Source: Acidimicrobiia bacterium (lineage in GTDB: Bacteria; Actinomycetota; Acidimicrobiia; Acidimicrobiales; AC-14). From it: a stretch of DNA of 13,161 nucleotides. A model generated the notes under the pieces. It ran no database searches. It saw nothing but the letters and a program-made list of their open reading frames with translations, and was not told the DNA's origin. Shown piece after piece: positions 1 to 6,373 of this stretch; within the stretch, counting starts at the first letter, position 1; every line of letters begins with the position of its first letter. Location of the stretch: assembly GCA_019243595.1 (NCBI GenBank), contig JAFAUA010000184.1, positions 1-13,161 on the forward strand. The letters run 5' to 3'. The position numbers and the translations under genes were made by a program.

Positions 1-167
1 CGGAGGCTCGTGGCCAGTCGCTCGCCCGTGTCTCCCGAGAACGACACAACGGCGTCGGCTCGCGTCGGAACGTTGCTCGGAGGCCAGATGAACAGGGCAG
101 CGTGCGCCGCGACGAGCGCGGCAACCACCGCTACGCCAAGGCCTATGACGAGCCCACGCCGCGACAT
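1..167 (-). CDS. YdcF/ElyC/SanA-like (DUF218) membrane protein, N-terminal fragment
   Basis: Only the first 55 or so codons are in the window; the gene runs off the left edge. It starts at the ATG complementary to 165-167, with an in-frame stop directly upstream. The protein opens with a short basic end (MSRRG), then one hydrophobic segment (about residues 6-29), then a PxxVPTRADAVVSFSGDTGERLA stretch. In the DUF218 family a strand of the form ADAVVVLGG..GERL follows the membrane anchor, so I infer a YdcF-like protein, a family tied to envelope biogenesis. No clear Shine-Dalgarno precedes the start, and a hairpin lies 16 bp upstream. The catalytic or conserved C-terminal part is not visible, so the family call is tentative. 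Confidence 0.6.
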   Translation of the reverse strand, partial: MSRRGLVIGLGVAVVAALVAAHAALFIWPPSNVPTRADAVVSFSGDTGERLATSL

Positions 168-182
168 CCGTCAGGACGCGCA

Positions 183-250
183 GGAGCCCCGGCCTAAAGC
201 CGGGGCTCCCCGTTTTAGGCAGGGAGTGCTCGCCAAGACCACTCCCTGCC
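183..250 (-). terminator. Two tandem perfect hairpins after csbD
   Basis: Two consecutive 11-bp perfect inverted repeats lie between the CsbD-like gene and the DUF218-like gene. The first in the direction of transcription is 240-250 paired with 218-228 (11-nt loop). The second is 199-209 paired with 183-193 (5-nt loop). The minus strand has no long U run after either hairpin, whereas the plus strand has TTTT after the second stem (213-216). I infer factor-poor termination or mRNA 3'-end protection for csbD, separating it from the next gene. Confidence 0.55.
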
Positions 251-267
251 GAAAGTCTTCTTCTGAT

Positions 268-477
268 TTACTTCGCGCTCTCGGCCGCTTCCTGCTCGAC
301 CTCGTGCGCCTTGGCCTTGCCCTCGTGGGCCTTGGCCTCGGCACGTGCCTCTGTGGCCTCGCGCTCGGCCTGGCCCTTGTCCTTCTGGGCCTGACCCTCA
401 CGCTGGAGATCCGGATTGTCGGTGACCTCACCGACCTTTTCCTTCACAGTGCCCTTGGCTTCCTCGAAAACACCCAT
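268..477 (-). CDS. CsbD-like small stress-response protein
   Basis: A 69-residue, highly charged, Lys/Glu/Ala-rich protein with no membrane segment. The N-terminus MGVFEEAKGTVKEKVGEVT followed by DNPDLQREGQAQKDKGQAE is the classic CsbD pattern (EAKGKVKEKVGKVTDD..L..EGK.Q..KG). The remainder (about residues 38-69) is an Ala/Glu/Lys helix-like tail. CsbD-family proteins are abundant general-stress proteins of unknown biochemistry; in Bacillus the gene belongs to the sigmaB regulon. The ATG at 477 is chosen because the family motif begins there and an AAGGAG sits about 11 nt upstream. A longer in-frame extension exists but runs through the promoter and is not family-like. A sigmaB-type promoter lies just upstream and tandem hairpins follow. 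Confidence 0.9.
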   Translation of the reverse strand: MGVFEEAKGTVKEKVGEVTDNPDLQREGQAQKDKGQAEREATEARAEAKAHEGKAKAHEVEQEAAESAK

Positions 478-516
478 GCGAAAAATCACTCCTTGCATTT
501 CGCTGACACTCTGTTT

Positions 517-543
517 GTACCCGCCGGTAACCACATGAAAACC
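517..543 (-). promoter_or_regulatory. sigmaB/sigmaF-type promoter of csbD
   Basis: On the minus strand a GTTT box (542-539, preceded by G) is separated by 16 bp from GGGTAC (522-517). This fits the general-stress sigma consensus (GTTT or GGTTT, about 15-17 bp, GGGTA) known for Bacillus sigmaB, mycobacterial SigF and Streptomyces sigmaB. A start site about 8 nt downstream would leave a leader of roughly 30 nt containing the AAGGAG ribosome-binding site. The match of promoter class to a known sigmaB-regulon gene type strengthens the call. No start-site data are available. Confidence 0.6.
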
Positions 544-572
544 GCAGCAAACAGTGGGATTTGTCACCGCGA

Positions 573-1529
573 CTAACCGAGTTTGGGGAGTACCTCGTGC
601 TTGTAGAAGTCGAAGAAGCCGTCCTGCTCGGGACCGACCTGATGCACGTAGACGTACTCGTAGCCGGCGTCGAGGTACGTGCGGATGGCGTCCAGATGGC
701 GCTCGGGATCGTTCCCGCACGTCACCAGTTCGGCGACGTCGTCCTCGCTCACCATCTCCGCGGCCTGCTCGAAGTGACGGGGGAGCGGCAGCTCCTGGCC
801 GAGCTCGCCCTTGATGGCGGCGTTGGGCCAGACCTCGTGCGCGGTGCGCCGGGCCTTTGCCTCGTCGGGCGACCAGCAGACGTGTACCTGGCCGAACGTG
901 GGCTTGTCGCCACCGCCCGCCTTGCGGAAGGCCTCGACCAGACCCTCCTGGGGTGCGGTCGAGATGAAGCCGTCGCCCTTCTGGCCGGCGAGTTCGGCTC
1001 CTTCCTCACCACTGGACGCGATGTAGATCTCGGGCAACGGCGACGGCAGCGTGTAGATGCAGGCGTTCTCCACCTCATAGAAGTCGCCCTTGAAGTTCTG
1101 GTTGCCGCCCTGCCACAGCAGGCGGATGACGTCGACCGCCTCTGACAGCATGTCCTGGCGGATGTTGGCCGCCGGCCAGCGGGTGCCCACGACGTGCTCG
1201 TTGAGGTTCTCGCCCGAGCCCACGCCCAAGAAGAAGCGCCCCGGCATCAACGCGCCCGAAGTGGCCGCCGCCTGGGCGATCACCACCGGGTGGGTGCGGA
1301 TGGTGGGACACGTCACGCCGGTGCCGAGGCGCAGCGTGCTGGTGGCCTGGGCGATGGCGCCGATCACGCCCCAGACGAACGGGCTCTCGCCCTGGGTGTC
1401 CGTCCACGGGTGGAAGTGGTCGGAGATCAGGGCGTACTCGAAGCCCGACGCCTCACCCATCTGGGCCTGGCGCACCAGCTCCTTGGGCGCGTGTTCTTCA
1501 CTCGACAGTGCGAGTCCAACGGGTTGCAC
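573..1529 (-). CDS. F420-dependent luciferase-like (LLM) oxidoreductase, TIGR03557/FGD-like
   Basis: A 318-residue TIM-barrel flavin/F420 monooxygenase-reductase family member. Residues matching F420-dependent glucose-6-phosphate dehydrogenase include the SDHFHPW motif (D37, H38, W42), TGVTCPTIRTHP (70-81), AQAAAT (85-90) and FLGVGSGENLNEH (100-112, with E107 at the position of the FGD catalytic Glu). GDGFIST lies in the C-terminal half. Overall it looks most like the TIGR03557 group of F420 LLM proteins; the substrate cannot be told. The protein is expected to be cytosolic, using F420 as hydride donor or acceptor. It starts at GTG (complement of 1527-1529) with an AGGAG 6 nt upstream. The gene follows the Hsp20 gene by 18 bp, so the two are probably co-transcribed, suggesting a stress-linked redox role. 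Confidence 0.92.
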   Translation of the reverse strand: MQPVGLALSSEEHAPKELVRQAQMGEASGFEYALISDHFHPWTDTQGESPFVWGVIGAIAQATSTLRLGTGVTCPTIRTHPVVIAQAAATSGALMPGRFFLGVGSGENLNEHVVGTRWPAANIRQDMLSEAVDVIRLLWQGGNQNFKGDFYEVENACIYTLPSPLPEIYIASSGEEGAELAGQKGDGFISTAPQEGLVEAFRKAGGGDKPTFGQVHVCWSPDEAKARRTAHEVWPNAAIKGELGQELPLPRHFEQAAEMVSEDDVAELVTCGNDPERHLDAIRTYLDAGYEYVYVHQVGPEQDGFFDFYKHEVLPKLG

Positions 1530-1547
1530 GGTGTTCTCCTGACTGCG

Positions 1548-1922
1548 TTAACGCGGCTTGGCCGTCACGCGCCCGTCAGGCGTCCCTCGTCCCAGCTGGA
1601 TCGCCAGCTGGCCGTTGCCGAACGAGGCGGTGACCTGGGCCCCGAAGTCGTCGGGGATCTCGACCTCGCGGGCGTACGGCCCGTAGGTCCACTCGTGCAA
1701 CAGGTACTGCTTGGGCGCCGCGGTGCGCATGGCGGCGGTGATCGTCAACCGCCGTGGCTCGACGGTGATCTCGATGTCGTCGGCCATCACGCCGGGGAGG
1801 GCGGCGACGGCGACGAGCGCCTCGTCGGTCTCGTACAGATTGACGGGCGGCTTCTGGGGATGGGTGGCGGCGTCGACCGCCTCGACGAGGCGCGTGCGTA
1901 GCTGGTCACCGATCTCCGACAT
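1548..1922 (-). CDS. Hsp20/alpha-crystallin-type small heat-shock protein
   Basis: A 124-residue protein with one alpha-crystallin domain (about residues 26-112). Features seen are PVNLYETDEALVAVAALPG (the usual beta2-beta3 strand with the LPG turn), DDIEITVEPRRLTITA, then a Y-G-P-Y-x-R-E-V-x-I-P segment (80-90) and a closing GNGQLAIQL (102-110) that takes the place of the family's NGVLTITLPK. There is a short N-terminal helix and a Gly/Pro-poor tail without an obvious IxI motif. It would act as an ATP-independent holdase in the cytosol. It begins at the ATG at 1922; no good Shine-Dalgarno is seen. It is the first gene of an apparent two-gene unit with the LLM oxidoreductase, divergent from the YflT-like gene across a shared inverted repeat. 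Confidence 0.85.
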   Translation of the reverse strand: MSEIGDQLRTRLVEAVDAATHPQKPPVNLYETDEALVAVAALPGVMADDIEITVEPRRLTITAAMRTAAPKQYLLHEWTYGPYAREVEIPDDFGAQVTASFGNGQLAIQLGRGTPDGRVTAKPR

Positions 1923-1929
1923 GCCGAGT

Positions 1930-1972
1930 TCCTACCCATCGCGATCGGTAGCTATCTCAATGGTGGGTAGGA
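1930..1972. promoter_or_regulatory. Symmetric inverted repeat between divergent stress genes
   Basis: TCCTACCCA (1930-1938) and TGGGTAGGA (1964-1972) form a perfect 9-bp inverted repeat with a 25-bp spacer. Each arm reads GGGTAGGA toward its own gene. In both directions the last A of GGGTA is exactly 11 nt before the A of the ATG (1969 to 1980, and 1933 to 1922). The spacer contains the small palindromes ATCGCGAT and TAGCTA. It could be a shared operator or a mirrored pair of GGGTA -10 elements giving near-leaderless mRNAs. No GTTT-type -35 box is found at the expected distance on either side. Confidence 0.4.
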
Positions 1973-1979
1973 AGGAGGT

Positions 1980-2525
1980 ATGGCACGCGAGAAGCTGTCC
2001 ACGTACAACGTCGTTGCTACCTATCCCGACATGGCGGCGGCCCGGAAGGCGTTCAACGCTCTCGAGGCGGCAGGCGTCGACGGCGACGACATGTCGCTCC
2101 TCGGCCCCCAGGCCGACGACGCAGCCACCGAGGCCGACACGCGCGACCGCGACGCCCACCTCGTCGGCGACGTCGGCAAGCAGGTCGTCAAGGGCGGCGC
2201 CATCGGCAGCGTGGCCGGGGCCATCGCCGGCGGTGTGGCCTTCGTGATTCCCGGCGTCGGCCCCGCCATCGGTGTCGGTATCTGGGCTGCAACGCTCGGC
2301 GGCGCGGTTGCCGGTGGCGCCGTGGGTGGCGTCGCCGGTGGCGTCGGCGCTGTCGACTACAGCGAGGACTGGGAGCTCACCTACGACGACATCGCCAAGG
2401 GCAAGGTCCTCGTCGCCTCCCACGCCGACGACTCCGCCGATGCCAACCGCCAGGAGAAGATCCTGCGCGAGGCCGGCCCCGACAGCGTCGACCGTTACGA
2501 CGCCCAGGGCAAGCGCATCGGCTGA
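1980..2525 (+). CDS. YflT/GSP17M-like general stress protein with glycine-zipper segment
   Basis: A 181-residue protein. Residues about 8-42 (YNVVATYPDMAAARKAFNAL and the following GVDGDDMSLL) match the N-terminal fold of general stress protein 17M/YflT domains: a beta strand, a helix of the AxxAxxALxxAGV type, and a second strand. Residues about 72-125 form a glycine-zipper hydrophobic stretch with GxxxG and GGxxGG patterns broken by PGVGP, likely two membrane-inserting helices. The C-terminal part is acidic, with WELTYDDIAKGKVLVASHAD. The family is poorly understood and associated with stress. An AAGGAGG (1972-1978) ends only 1 nt before the ATG, too close for normal use. So the start may be leaderless, or initiation may occur at the downstream M18. 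A strong terminator follows. Confidence 0.85.
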   Translation: MAREKLSTYNVVATYPDMAAARKAFNALEAAGVDGDDMSLLGPQADDAATEADTRDRDAHLVGDVGKQVVKGGAIGSVAGAIAGGVAFVIPGVGPAIGVGIWAATLGGAVAGGAVGGVAGGVGAVDYSEDWELTYDDIAKGKVLVASHADDSADANRQEKILREAGPDSVDRYDAQGKRIG

Positions 2526-2539
2526 CCCTGCTTCGTTCG

Positions 2540-2578
2540 TTGCGCGTCTTTCGTTGTCTGACAACAGAAGACGCGCAA
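2540..2578. terminator. Bidirectional hairpin terminator between convergent genes
   Basis: An 11-bp perfect stem pairs TTGCGCGTCTT (2540-2550) with AAGACGCGCAA (2568-2578). Inside is a second perfect 6-bp stem (GTTGTC 2553-2558 with GACAAC 2560-2565, 1-nt loop). It sits in the 58 bp between the plus-strand YflT-like gene and the stop of the minus-strand GGDEF gene. No long U tract follows on either strand, which is common in GC-rich actinobacteria. Confidence 0.75.
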
Positions 2579-2583
2579 AGAAC

Positions 2584-3390
2584 TCAGGTCCTGCTGGCTC
2601 GGCGGTGGGCGACGTCGAGGATGACCTCGGGGTCTGCGCCGTCGTCGGGGTGGGACGCGATGCCGTAGGTGAAAGGCGGGGCGCCGTCGGCTTCGAGACG
2701 GGCGGCGACGGTGGCACCAACATCGGCCGTGCTCTCGGCCAGGATGGCGGCCAGCTCGTTGTCGCCGACCCGATAGGCGAGGTCGCCGGCGCGCACGCCG
2801 TCGCGCAAAGCGCTGGCGAGAGGAGCCACGACGTCAGGGTCGCCGGCCTGGAAGCAGATCACCAGCACGCAGACCGGCCGGCGATACCGCACCGACCGGG
2901 CCAGCTCCCGGCGCAGGTCCCGCTCGAGGGCGTAACGGTTGAGGAGGCCGGTGGGGGCGTCGATCAGCGTTTGCATCTCCGCCCGGGAGGCCGCCTGCTG
3001 GGCGGCGGCGCCGATGGCCCGGTCGATGATCATCTCCAGGCGCAGGTGGGTCTCGTCGGCCTCGTCGGCGGGGATGCGGTCGAACAGCCGCCGGCGCAGG
3101 GACTCGCCGAGGCAGACGAGCTGACCGATGGCGACGTCGAGGGAGCCGGCGCTCATGGTGTAGCCGCCGACGACCTTTTCCATCTCCGGGTCGGGACCCC
3201 AGCCCAGCGGCTGCGGGCGGTCGATCGCGTCCGCTAGAGCGGAGACGAGGGCGGCGGCGATGGGCGGGTTGCTGTGGGGCGGCAGCATCGGGTCCCAGCG
3301 GCACAGCTCGCGCCAGTCGTCGACGATGCCGTCGATGTCGTCGCGCAGCAGCTTGGCGATCGCCAGGGGTTTGCGATCCGCAGCGTCCAT
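2584..3390 (-). CDS. Degenerate GGDEF-domain protein, possible c-di-GMP effector
   Basis: A 268-residue soluble protein. Residues about 1-125 are helical, with KLLRDDIDGIVDDW near the start, somewhat like RsbRD/PucR-type N-terminal sensor helices (weak inference). Residues about 140-265 align with a GGDEF domain: DAPTGLLNRYALERDL (144-159, the usual D-x-LTGLxNR), RAGD (200-203) and TYGIASHPDDG (241-251). The signature is GDNEL (209-213) instead of GG(D/E)EF. The metal-binding Asp expected in the strand VCVLVICF (173-180) is absent, so cyclase activity is unlikely. The RxxD inhibitory site lies exactly 5 residues before the signature, as in canonical enzymes, so product binding could be retained. 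The ATG at 3390 has only a short-spaced GAGG. The gene follows the ferredoxin gene by 31 bp and may be the last gene of the redox operon. Confidence 0.8.
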   Translation of the reverse strand: MDAADRKPLAIAKLLRDDIDGIVDDWRELCRWDPMLPPHSNPPIAAALVSALADAIDRPQPLGWGPDPEMEKVVGGYTMSAGSLDVAIGQLVCLGESLRRRLFDRIPADEADETHLRLEMIIDRAIGAAAQQAASRAEMQTLIDAPTGLLNRYALERDLRRELARSVRYRRPVCVLVICFQAGDPDVVAPLASALRDGVRAGDLAYRVGDNELAAILAESTADVGATVAARLEADGAPPFTYGIASHPDDGADPEVILDVAHRRASRT

Positions 3391-3421
3391 CGGGCCTCGA
3401 TTTTGCCCGATTCTGCGAATC

Positions 3422-3628
3422 TCATCGGCCGGCCAGGGCCCGCTCCAGGCGGAGGGCGATCACCGGGCACTGCTCGACGGCCCGCTTGGCGTGCGGGAGA
3501 AGGCGGTCGTCGATCGGAGAATCGTCGACGATCGGGTAGCCCCAGTCGTCGAGGCTGATGCGCTCGGGGAACAGTTCGGCGCAGACGCCGTGGCCGTCGC
3601 AGACGATGGGGTCGACGCGGATCTTCAC
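3422..3628 (-). CDS. Small ferredoxin with CxxHxxC...CP motif
   Basis: A 68-residue cytosolic electron carrier. It begins VKIRVDPIVCDGHGVCAELF, has C10, H13, C16 and a distal C54-P55, and ends in LRLERALAGR. This is the CXX(?)XXC(X)nCP arrangement of actinobacterial 3Fe-4S/4Fe-4S ferredoxins, which often serve cytochromes P450 or reductases; here His sits in the variable second-ligand position. The start is GTG (complement of 3626-3628), forming a GTGA overlap with the stop of the NuoF-like gene (TGA at 3627-3625). This implies translational coupling, and a GAGG lies about 9 nt upstream. No P450 gene is nearby. The context makes the NuoF-like subunit or the membrane cytochrome its probable partner. 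Confidence 0.87.
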   Translation of the reverse strand: MKIRVDPIVCDGHGVCAELFPERISLDDWGYPIVDDSPIDDRLLPHAKRAVEQCPVIALRLERALAGR

Positions 3629-4887
3629 CGCTCGCAGCCTCGGCCGGCGAGGTGACGTTCGACGTCGTCGGCGAACACGGTGAGGGCGCTGCGGAGGAGG
3701 CGGACGGCGCCGTTGGGCAGGTGGCACGCGCCGCGGCCTTCGACCTGGCCGGCCCAGCGCACCAGACGGTCGACAGTGTCGTCGCCGCGGGTGAGGTCGG
3801 CACCGTCATTCAAATTGGCAAAGCCGCCGGCGATGGCGGCCAGCCCGTGAACGCACGAGCCGCATTGCCCGGCGGACTCGTTCGCAAGCCAGGCGAGGAT
3901 TCGCGCCGTCTCCTTCAGGCCGCACGTGGTTCGTGGGAGCACGACGATGGCGCCGCAGCCGAGGCCCGCGCCCAGCGGGCGGAGGTCTTCGTTGGTCAGG
4001 CTTGTTCTGCGGGCCTGGTCGATCGACAGCCAGGCGCCGAAGTAGCCGCCGACGAGCACGGCGCCAGCCTTGGTGCTGGACAGAAAGCCGCCCGCTTGGG
4101 CGATCACTTCGCTGATGCGTGCGCCGACCGGCACCTCGTGCACGCCGGTTCGCGTGACGGCACCGGTGATCGTCACGAGCATCGTGCCTGGCTCGTCGTC
4201 GGTGCCGAACTCACGGAACCAGTCCGGGCCGTGGCGCGCGATCTGGGCGACGTGGGCGAGCGTCTCCACGTTGTCGACGAGCGTCGGGCGCCCGCCGACG
4301 CCGGCCTCGAACGGCCGCGTCGGGTTCGAAGTCGGCTTGGCCTCGCCGCCGTTGAGCCAGTGGATCAACGCCGTCTCCTCACCGGCGACGTAGCGGTGGG
4401 GGATGGTGGCCACCCGGATGACTCTCGACGACGCCTCGGTGCGGGCCCGCTCGTTGATGGCTTTGCGGACGGCATGCAGTGCCTTGGTCGCCGTCTCGTC
4501 GATGCAGACGATGACTTCTCTTGCGCCGGTCGCCGCCGCGGCCAGGAGGGCGCCGTCGAGGACGAGATGGGGATGGCGAGTGAGGAGCACGACGTCCTTG
4601 CTGCTCGCCGGCTCGCCCTCCGACCCGTTGACGACGACGACCGGGTGTCGGCTGTGACTGTGGCGGTCCGCGACGGCCCGCAGCTTGCGTGCGGTCGGGA
4701 AGCCGGCGCCGCCCCGGCCGCGGAGCCCCGACCGCTCGATGGCGGTCGTGATGTCTCCGAGCGGCCGGGCGGACAGGGGCGGCGCCGGGTAGCGGCGGCG
4801 GTGCTCGACGAGGTCGTTCGTCAGCCCCGCCAGGATGCGGGGCAGCGTGATGCCTTCGGTTTCCAGTTCGCGGAGTGCGACCGCCAT
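3625..4887 (-). CDS. NuoF-like NADH dehydrogenase flavoprotein/Fe-S subunit, cluster ligand missing
   Basis: A 420-residue protein shaped like the 51-kDa/NuoF subunit. It has the FMN motif GRGGAGFPT (57-65), NGSEGEP (87-93, equivalent to NADEGEPG), VAGEETALIHWLNGG (167-181, equivalent to the CGEETAL region), an SLBB-like part (about 235-290), and a C-terminal Fe-S region. The latter reads ESAGQCGSC (337-345) with a distal C388 in GACHLPNG. In NuoF the motif is ESCGxCxPC plus a distal Cys; here the first Cys is Ala339, leaving C342, C345 and C388. It would pass electrons between NAD(P)H or another donor and Fe-S partners in the cytosol. The ATG at 4887 overlaps the stop of the cytochrome gene (TGATG), and a GGAGG lies upstream. 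No other Nuo genes are present, so this is not complex I. Confidence 0.9.
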   Translation of the reverse strand: MAVALRELETEGITLPRILAGLTNDLVEHRRRYPAPPLSARPLGDITTAIERSGLRGRGGAGFPTARKLRAVADRHSHSRHPVVVVNGSEGEPASSKDVVLLTRHPHLVLDGALLAAAATGAREVIVCIDETATKALHAVRKAINERARTEASSRVIRVATIPHRYVAGEETALIHWLNGGEAKPTSNPTRPFEAGVGGRPTLVDNVETLAHVAQIARHGPDWFREFGTDDEPGTMLVTITGAVTRTGVHEVPVGARISEVIAQAGGFLSSTKAGAVLVGGYFGAWLSIDQARRTSLTNEDLRPLGAGLGCGAIVVLPRTTCGLKETARILAWLANESAGQCGSCVHGLAAIAGGFANLNDGADLTRGDDTVDRLVRWAGQVEGRGACHLPNGAVRLLRSALTVFADDVERHLAGRGCER

Positions 4888-5468
4888 CAGGCCCTCCCTC
4901 CAACCAGAGGGGTGTTTGTGCGATGTGTTGTCGCGGGGACGACGAATCGCGCAAACACAGCCGTGGCAACGACGGCGACGGCCGCCAGGTCGATGAACAG
5001 CATCCACTGCTGGCCGTTGTCGCTGCCGGCGCCGAGGCCGTGGAGGACGGCGATCGGCCAGCACCCGTAGGCCAGCCAGTGCACGGCGCGCCAGATGCGG
5101 TGGCCGATGCGGACGCGCAGGAGGCTGGTGACGATGACGGCGAGGAGCATGTCGAAGGCCAGCGCGCCGAGGCCCAGCCAGAAGGGCCGGTAGGTCGAGG
5201 TGAAAGGCACGACGGCGTCGATCCAGCGGATGTGGACGTAGCCGTCAAGCACCGCGGTGGCGATGTGCACGGCGAGGAACACGATCGACAACAGGCTGAT
5301 GTTCTTGTGAAGTCCCTCGGTGATGAACCGGGGCCACTTGGCACTCGCCCAGCGCGCCGCGGTGCTGACGCCGAGGACGACCGACGCCGTGAGCAGGACG
5401 AGGCTGACGATGCCGCTGCCGCGGGTCAGGTACCACAGCGCCTTGGTGGAGGTGGCGGCGACAATCAC
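4887..5468 (-). CDS. Ferric-reductase-like transmembrane bis-heme cytochrome b
   Basis: A 193-residue integral membrane protein with five or six hydrophobic segments (roughly 18-38, 55-75, 96-117, 127-146, 155-175). Two His pairs have heme-b spacing: H54/H68 in a helix LHKNISLLSIVFLAVHI, and H130/H143 in VHWLAYGCWPIAVLHG. This is the pattern of the ferric reductase-like transmembrane domain (also MsrQ and NOX cores). No FAD/NAD-binding domain is fused, so electrons must come from a separate protein, fitting the adjacent NuoF-like and ferredoxin genes. It would carry electrons across the membrane. The start is taken as GTG at 5468, giving a GTGA overlap with the apbE stop (5467-5465). Another in-frame GTG lies 3 codons upstream. 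It ends in a TGATG overlap with the NuoF-like gene. Confidence 0.88.
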   Translation of the reverse strand: MIVAATSTKALWYLTRGSGIVSLVLLTASVVLGVSTAARWASAKWPRFITEGLHKNISLLSIVFLAVHIATAVLDGYVHIRWIDAVVPFTSTYRPFWLGLGALAFDMLLAVIVTSLLRVRIGHRIWRAVHWLAYGCWPIAVLHGLGAGSDNGQQWMLFIDLAAVAVVATAVFARFVVPATTHRTNTPLVGGRA

Positions 5469-6373
5469 ACCGGCCACCCCCCGACCCGCACGACCGAGCC
5501 TTCGGGAAGGACGAGGCGGGCGGGGAGACCTCGGTCGTTCAGCCACTCCGGCGCTGTGTGGCCACGGATGATCGCCGCCGTCGAGGCGATGTTGGCGTCG
5601 ACGCACGTCGATGCAGCGACGCTGACCGTCCGCCACACCTCGTCGGCGGGGAGGCCGGTGCGAGGGTCGACGACGTGGTGCAGCTCCTGTCCGCCGCGCT
5701 GCCAGCGGCGCACGGTGGTGCTCGACGTCGCCAGTCCGCCTTGTTGAAGCAGGACGGTCTGGCCGTCGGCGTCGGTCGGAGCCGCGTGGTCGTCGGTGAC
5801 GCGCACCGCCCAGCCGCGCTCGGGCGGGGGACCGGCCATGGCGAGGTCGCCGCCCAGGCTCACCAGCACGCCGCAGCCCGCAACGGCTGCGGCGCGGGTT
5901 GCGGCCCGGTCGGCGGCCAGCGCCTTGGCCGTCGCCCCCAGGTCGAGGCGAACGCCGGTGGGGACGCGGACAGTGCGTTGGCGTTCGTCGACGTGGACCT
6001 TTTGCCAGCCGGGGACTCTGACGAGGGTTGCGATTGCCTCGCCGTTCTCCGGCAGGGCGCCGAAATCGCGGTCGTAGCCGAGCACTCGTATGGCGTCGCC
6101 GACGGTCGGGTCGACGTCGCCGTCGGTCAACTCGGCGGCGCGCAGGGCGACCCGGACCGCGTCGATCAGCAGCGGGCTCACTTCGATTGCGGTGCCGGCG
6201 TTGTCGTTGACCAGCTCGAGCTCGGAGTCGGGACGGAACCGGCTGCACGCCAGGTCCACGTCGTGCAGCTCGGCGGTGACCTCGTCGACGGCCGGTTGGA
6301 GGCGCGTCGGGTCGGTGACGAGGACGACACAGCCGGTCCCGAGGGCGCGGAAGTCGTGGCGATCGCGCATCAC
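5465..6373 (-). CDS. apbE: FAD:protein FMN transferase (ApbE family)
   Basis: About 302 residues, close to the usual length. ApbE motifs in order: GTGCVVLV (12-19), CSRFRPDSELELVN (43-56), TDGDVDPTVGDAIRVLGY (83-100), LDLGATAKALAADRA (143-157), VSLGGDLA (171-178), TSSTT (216-220) and HHVVDPRTGLP (232-242). The last marks the Mg/FAD site. These enzymes transfer FMN from FAD to a Ser/Thr of a target protein, usually outside the membrane. No signal peptide or lipobox is visible; the N-terminus is MMRDRHDF, so the site of action is unclear. The start is GTG at 6373 or the adjacent ATG at 6370, both overlapping the stop of the upstream small gene. The gene is coupled by GTGA to the cytochrome gene downstream. 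No SGA(T/S)-type FMN-bind target is encoded in the window. Confidence 0.93.
   Translation of the reverse strand: MMRDRHDFRALGTGCVVLVTDPTRLQPAVDEVTAELHDVDLACSRFRPDSELELVNDNAGTAIEVSPLLIDAVRVALRAAELTDGDVDPTVGDAIRVLGYDRDFGALPENGEAIATLVRVPGWQKVHVDERQRTVRVPTGVRLDLGATAKALAADRAATRAAAVAGCGVLVSLGGDLAMAGPPPERGWAVRVTDDHAAPTDADGQTVLLQQGGLATSSTTVRRWQRGGQELHHVVDPRTGLPADEVWRTVSVAASTCVDANIASTAAIIRGHTAPEWLNDRGLPARLVLPEGSVVRVGGWPV

Noticed and set aside
478..720. N-terminal extension of the CsbD-like protein
   Set aside because: The extension crosses the sigmaB-type promoter and the end of the LLM gene; the CsbD motif starts at the ATG at 477 with a good AAGGAG.
1945..1969. Full sigmaB promoter for the YflT-like gene
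   Set aside because: GGGTA is present but no GTTT or GNNT box is found 14-17 bp upstream; kept only as part of the inverted repeat.
3652..5070. A 472-codon open frame on the plus strand opposite the redox operon
   Set aside because: It is the antisense shadow of the NuoF-like gene caused by high GC; it has no family motifs and no ribosome-binding site.
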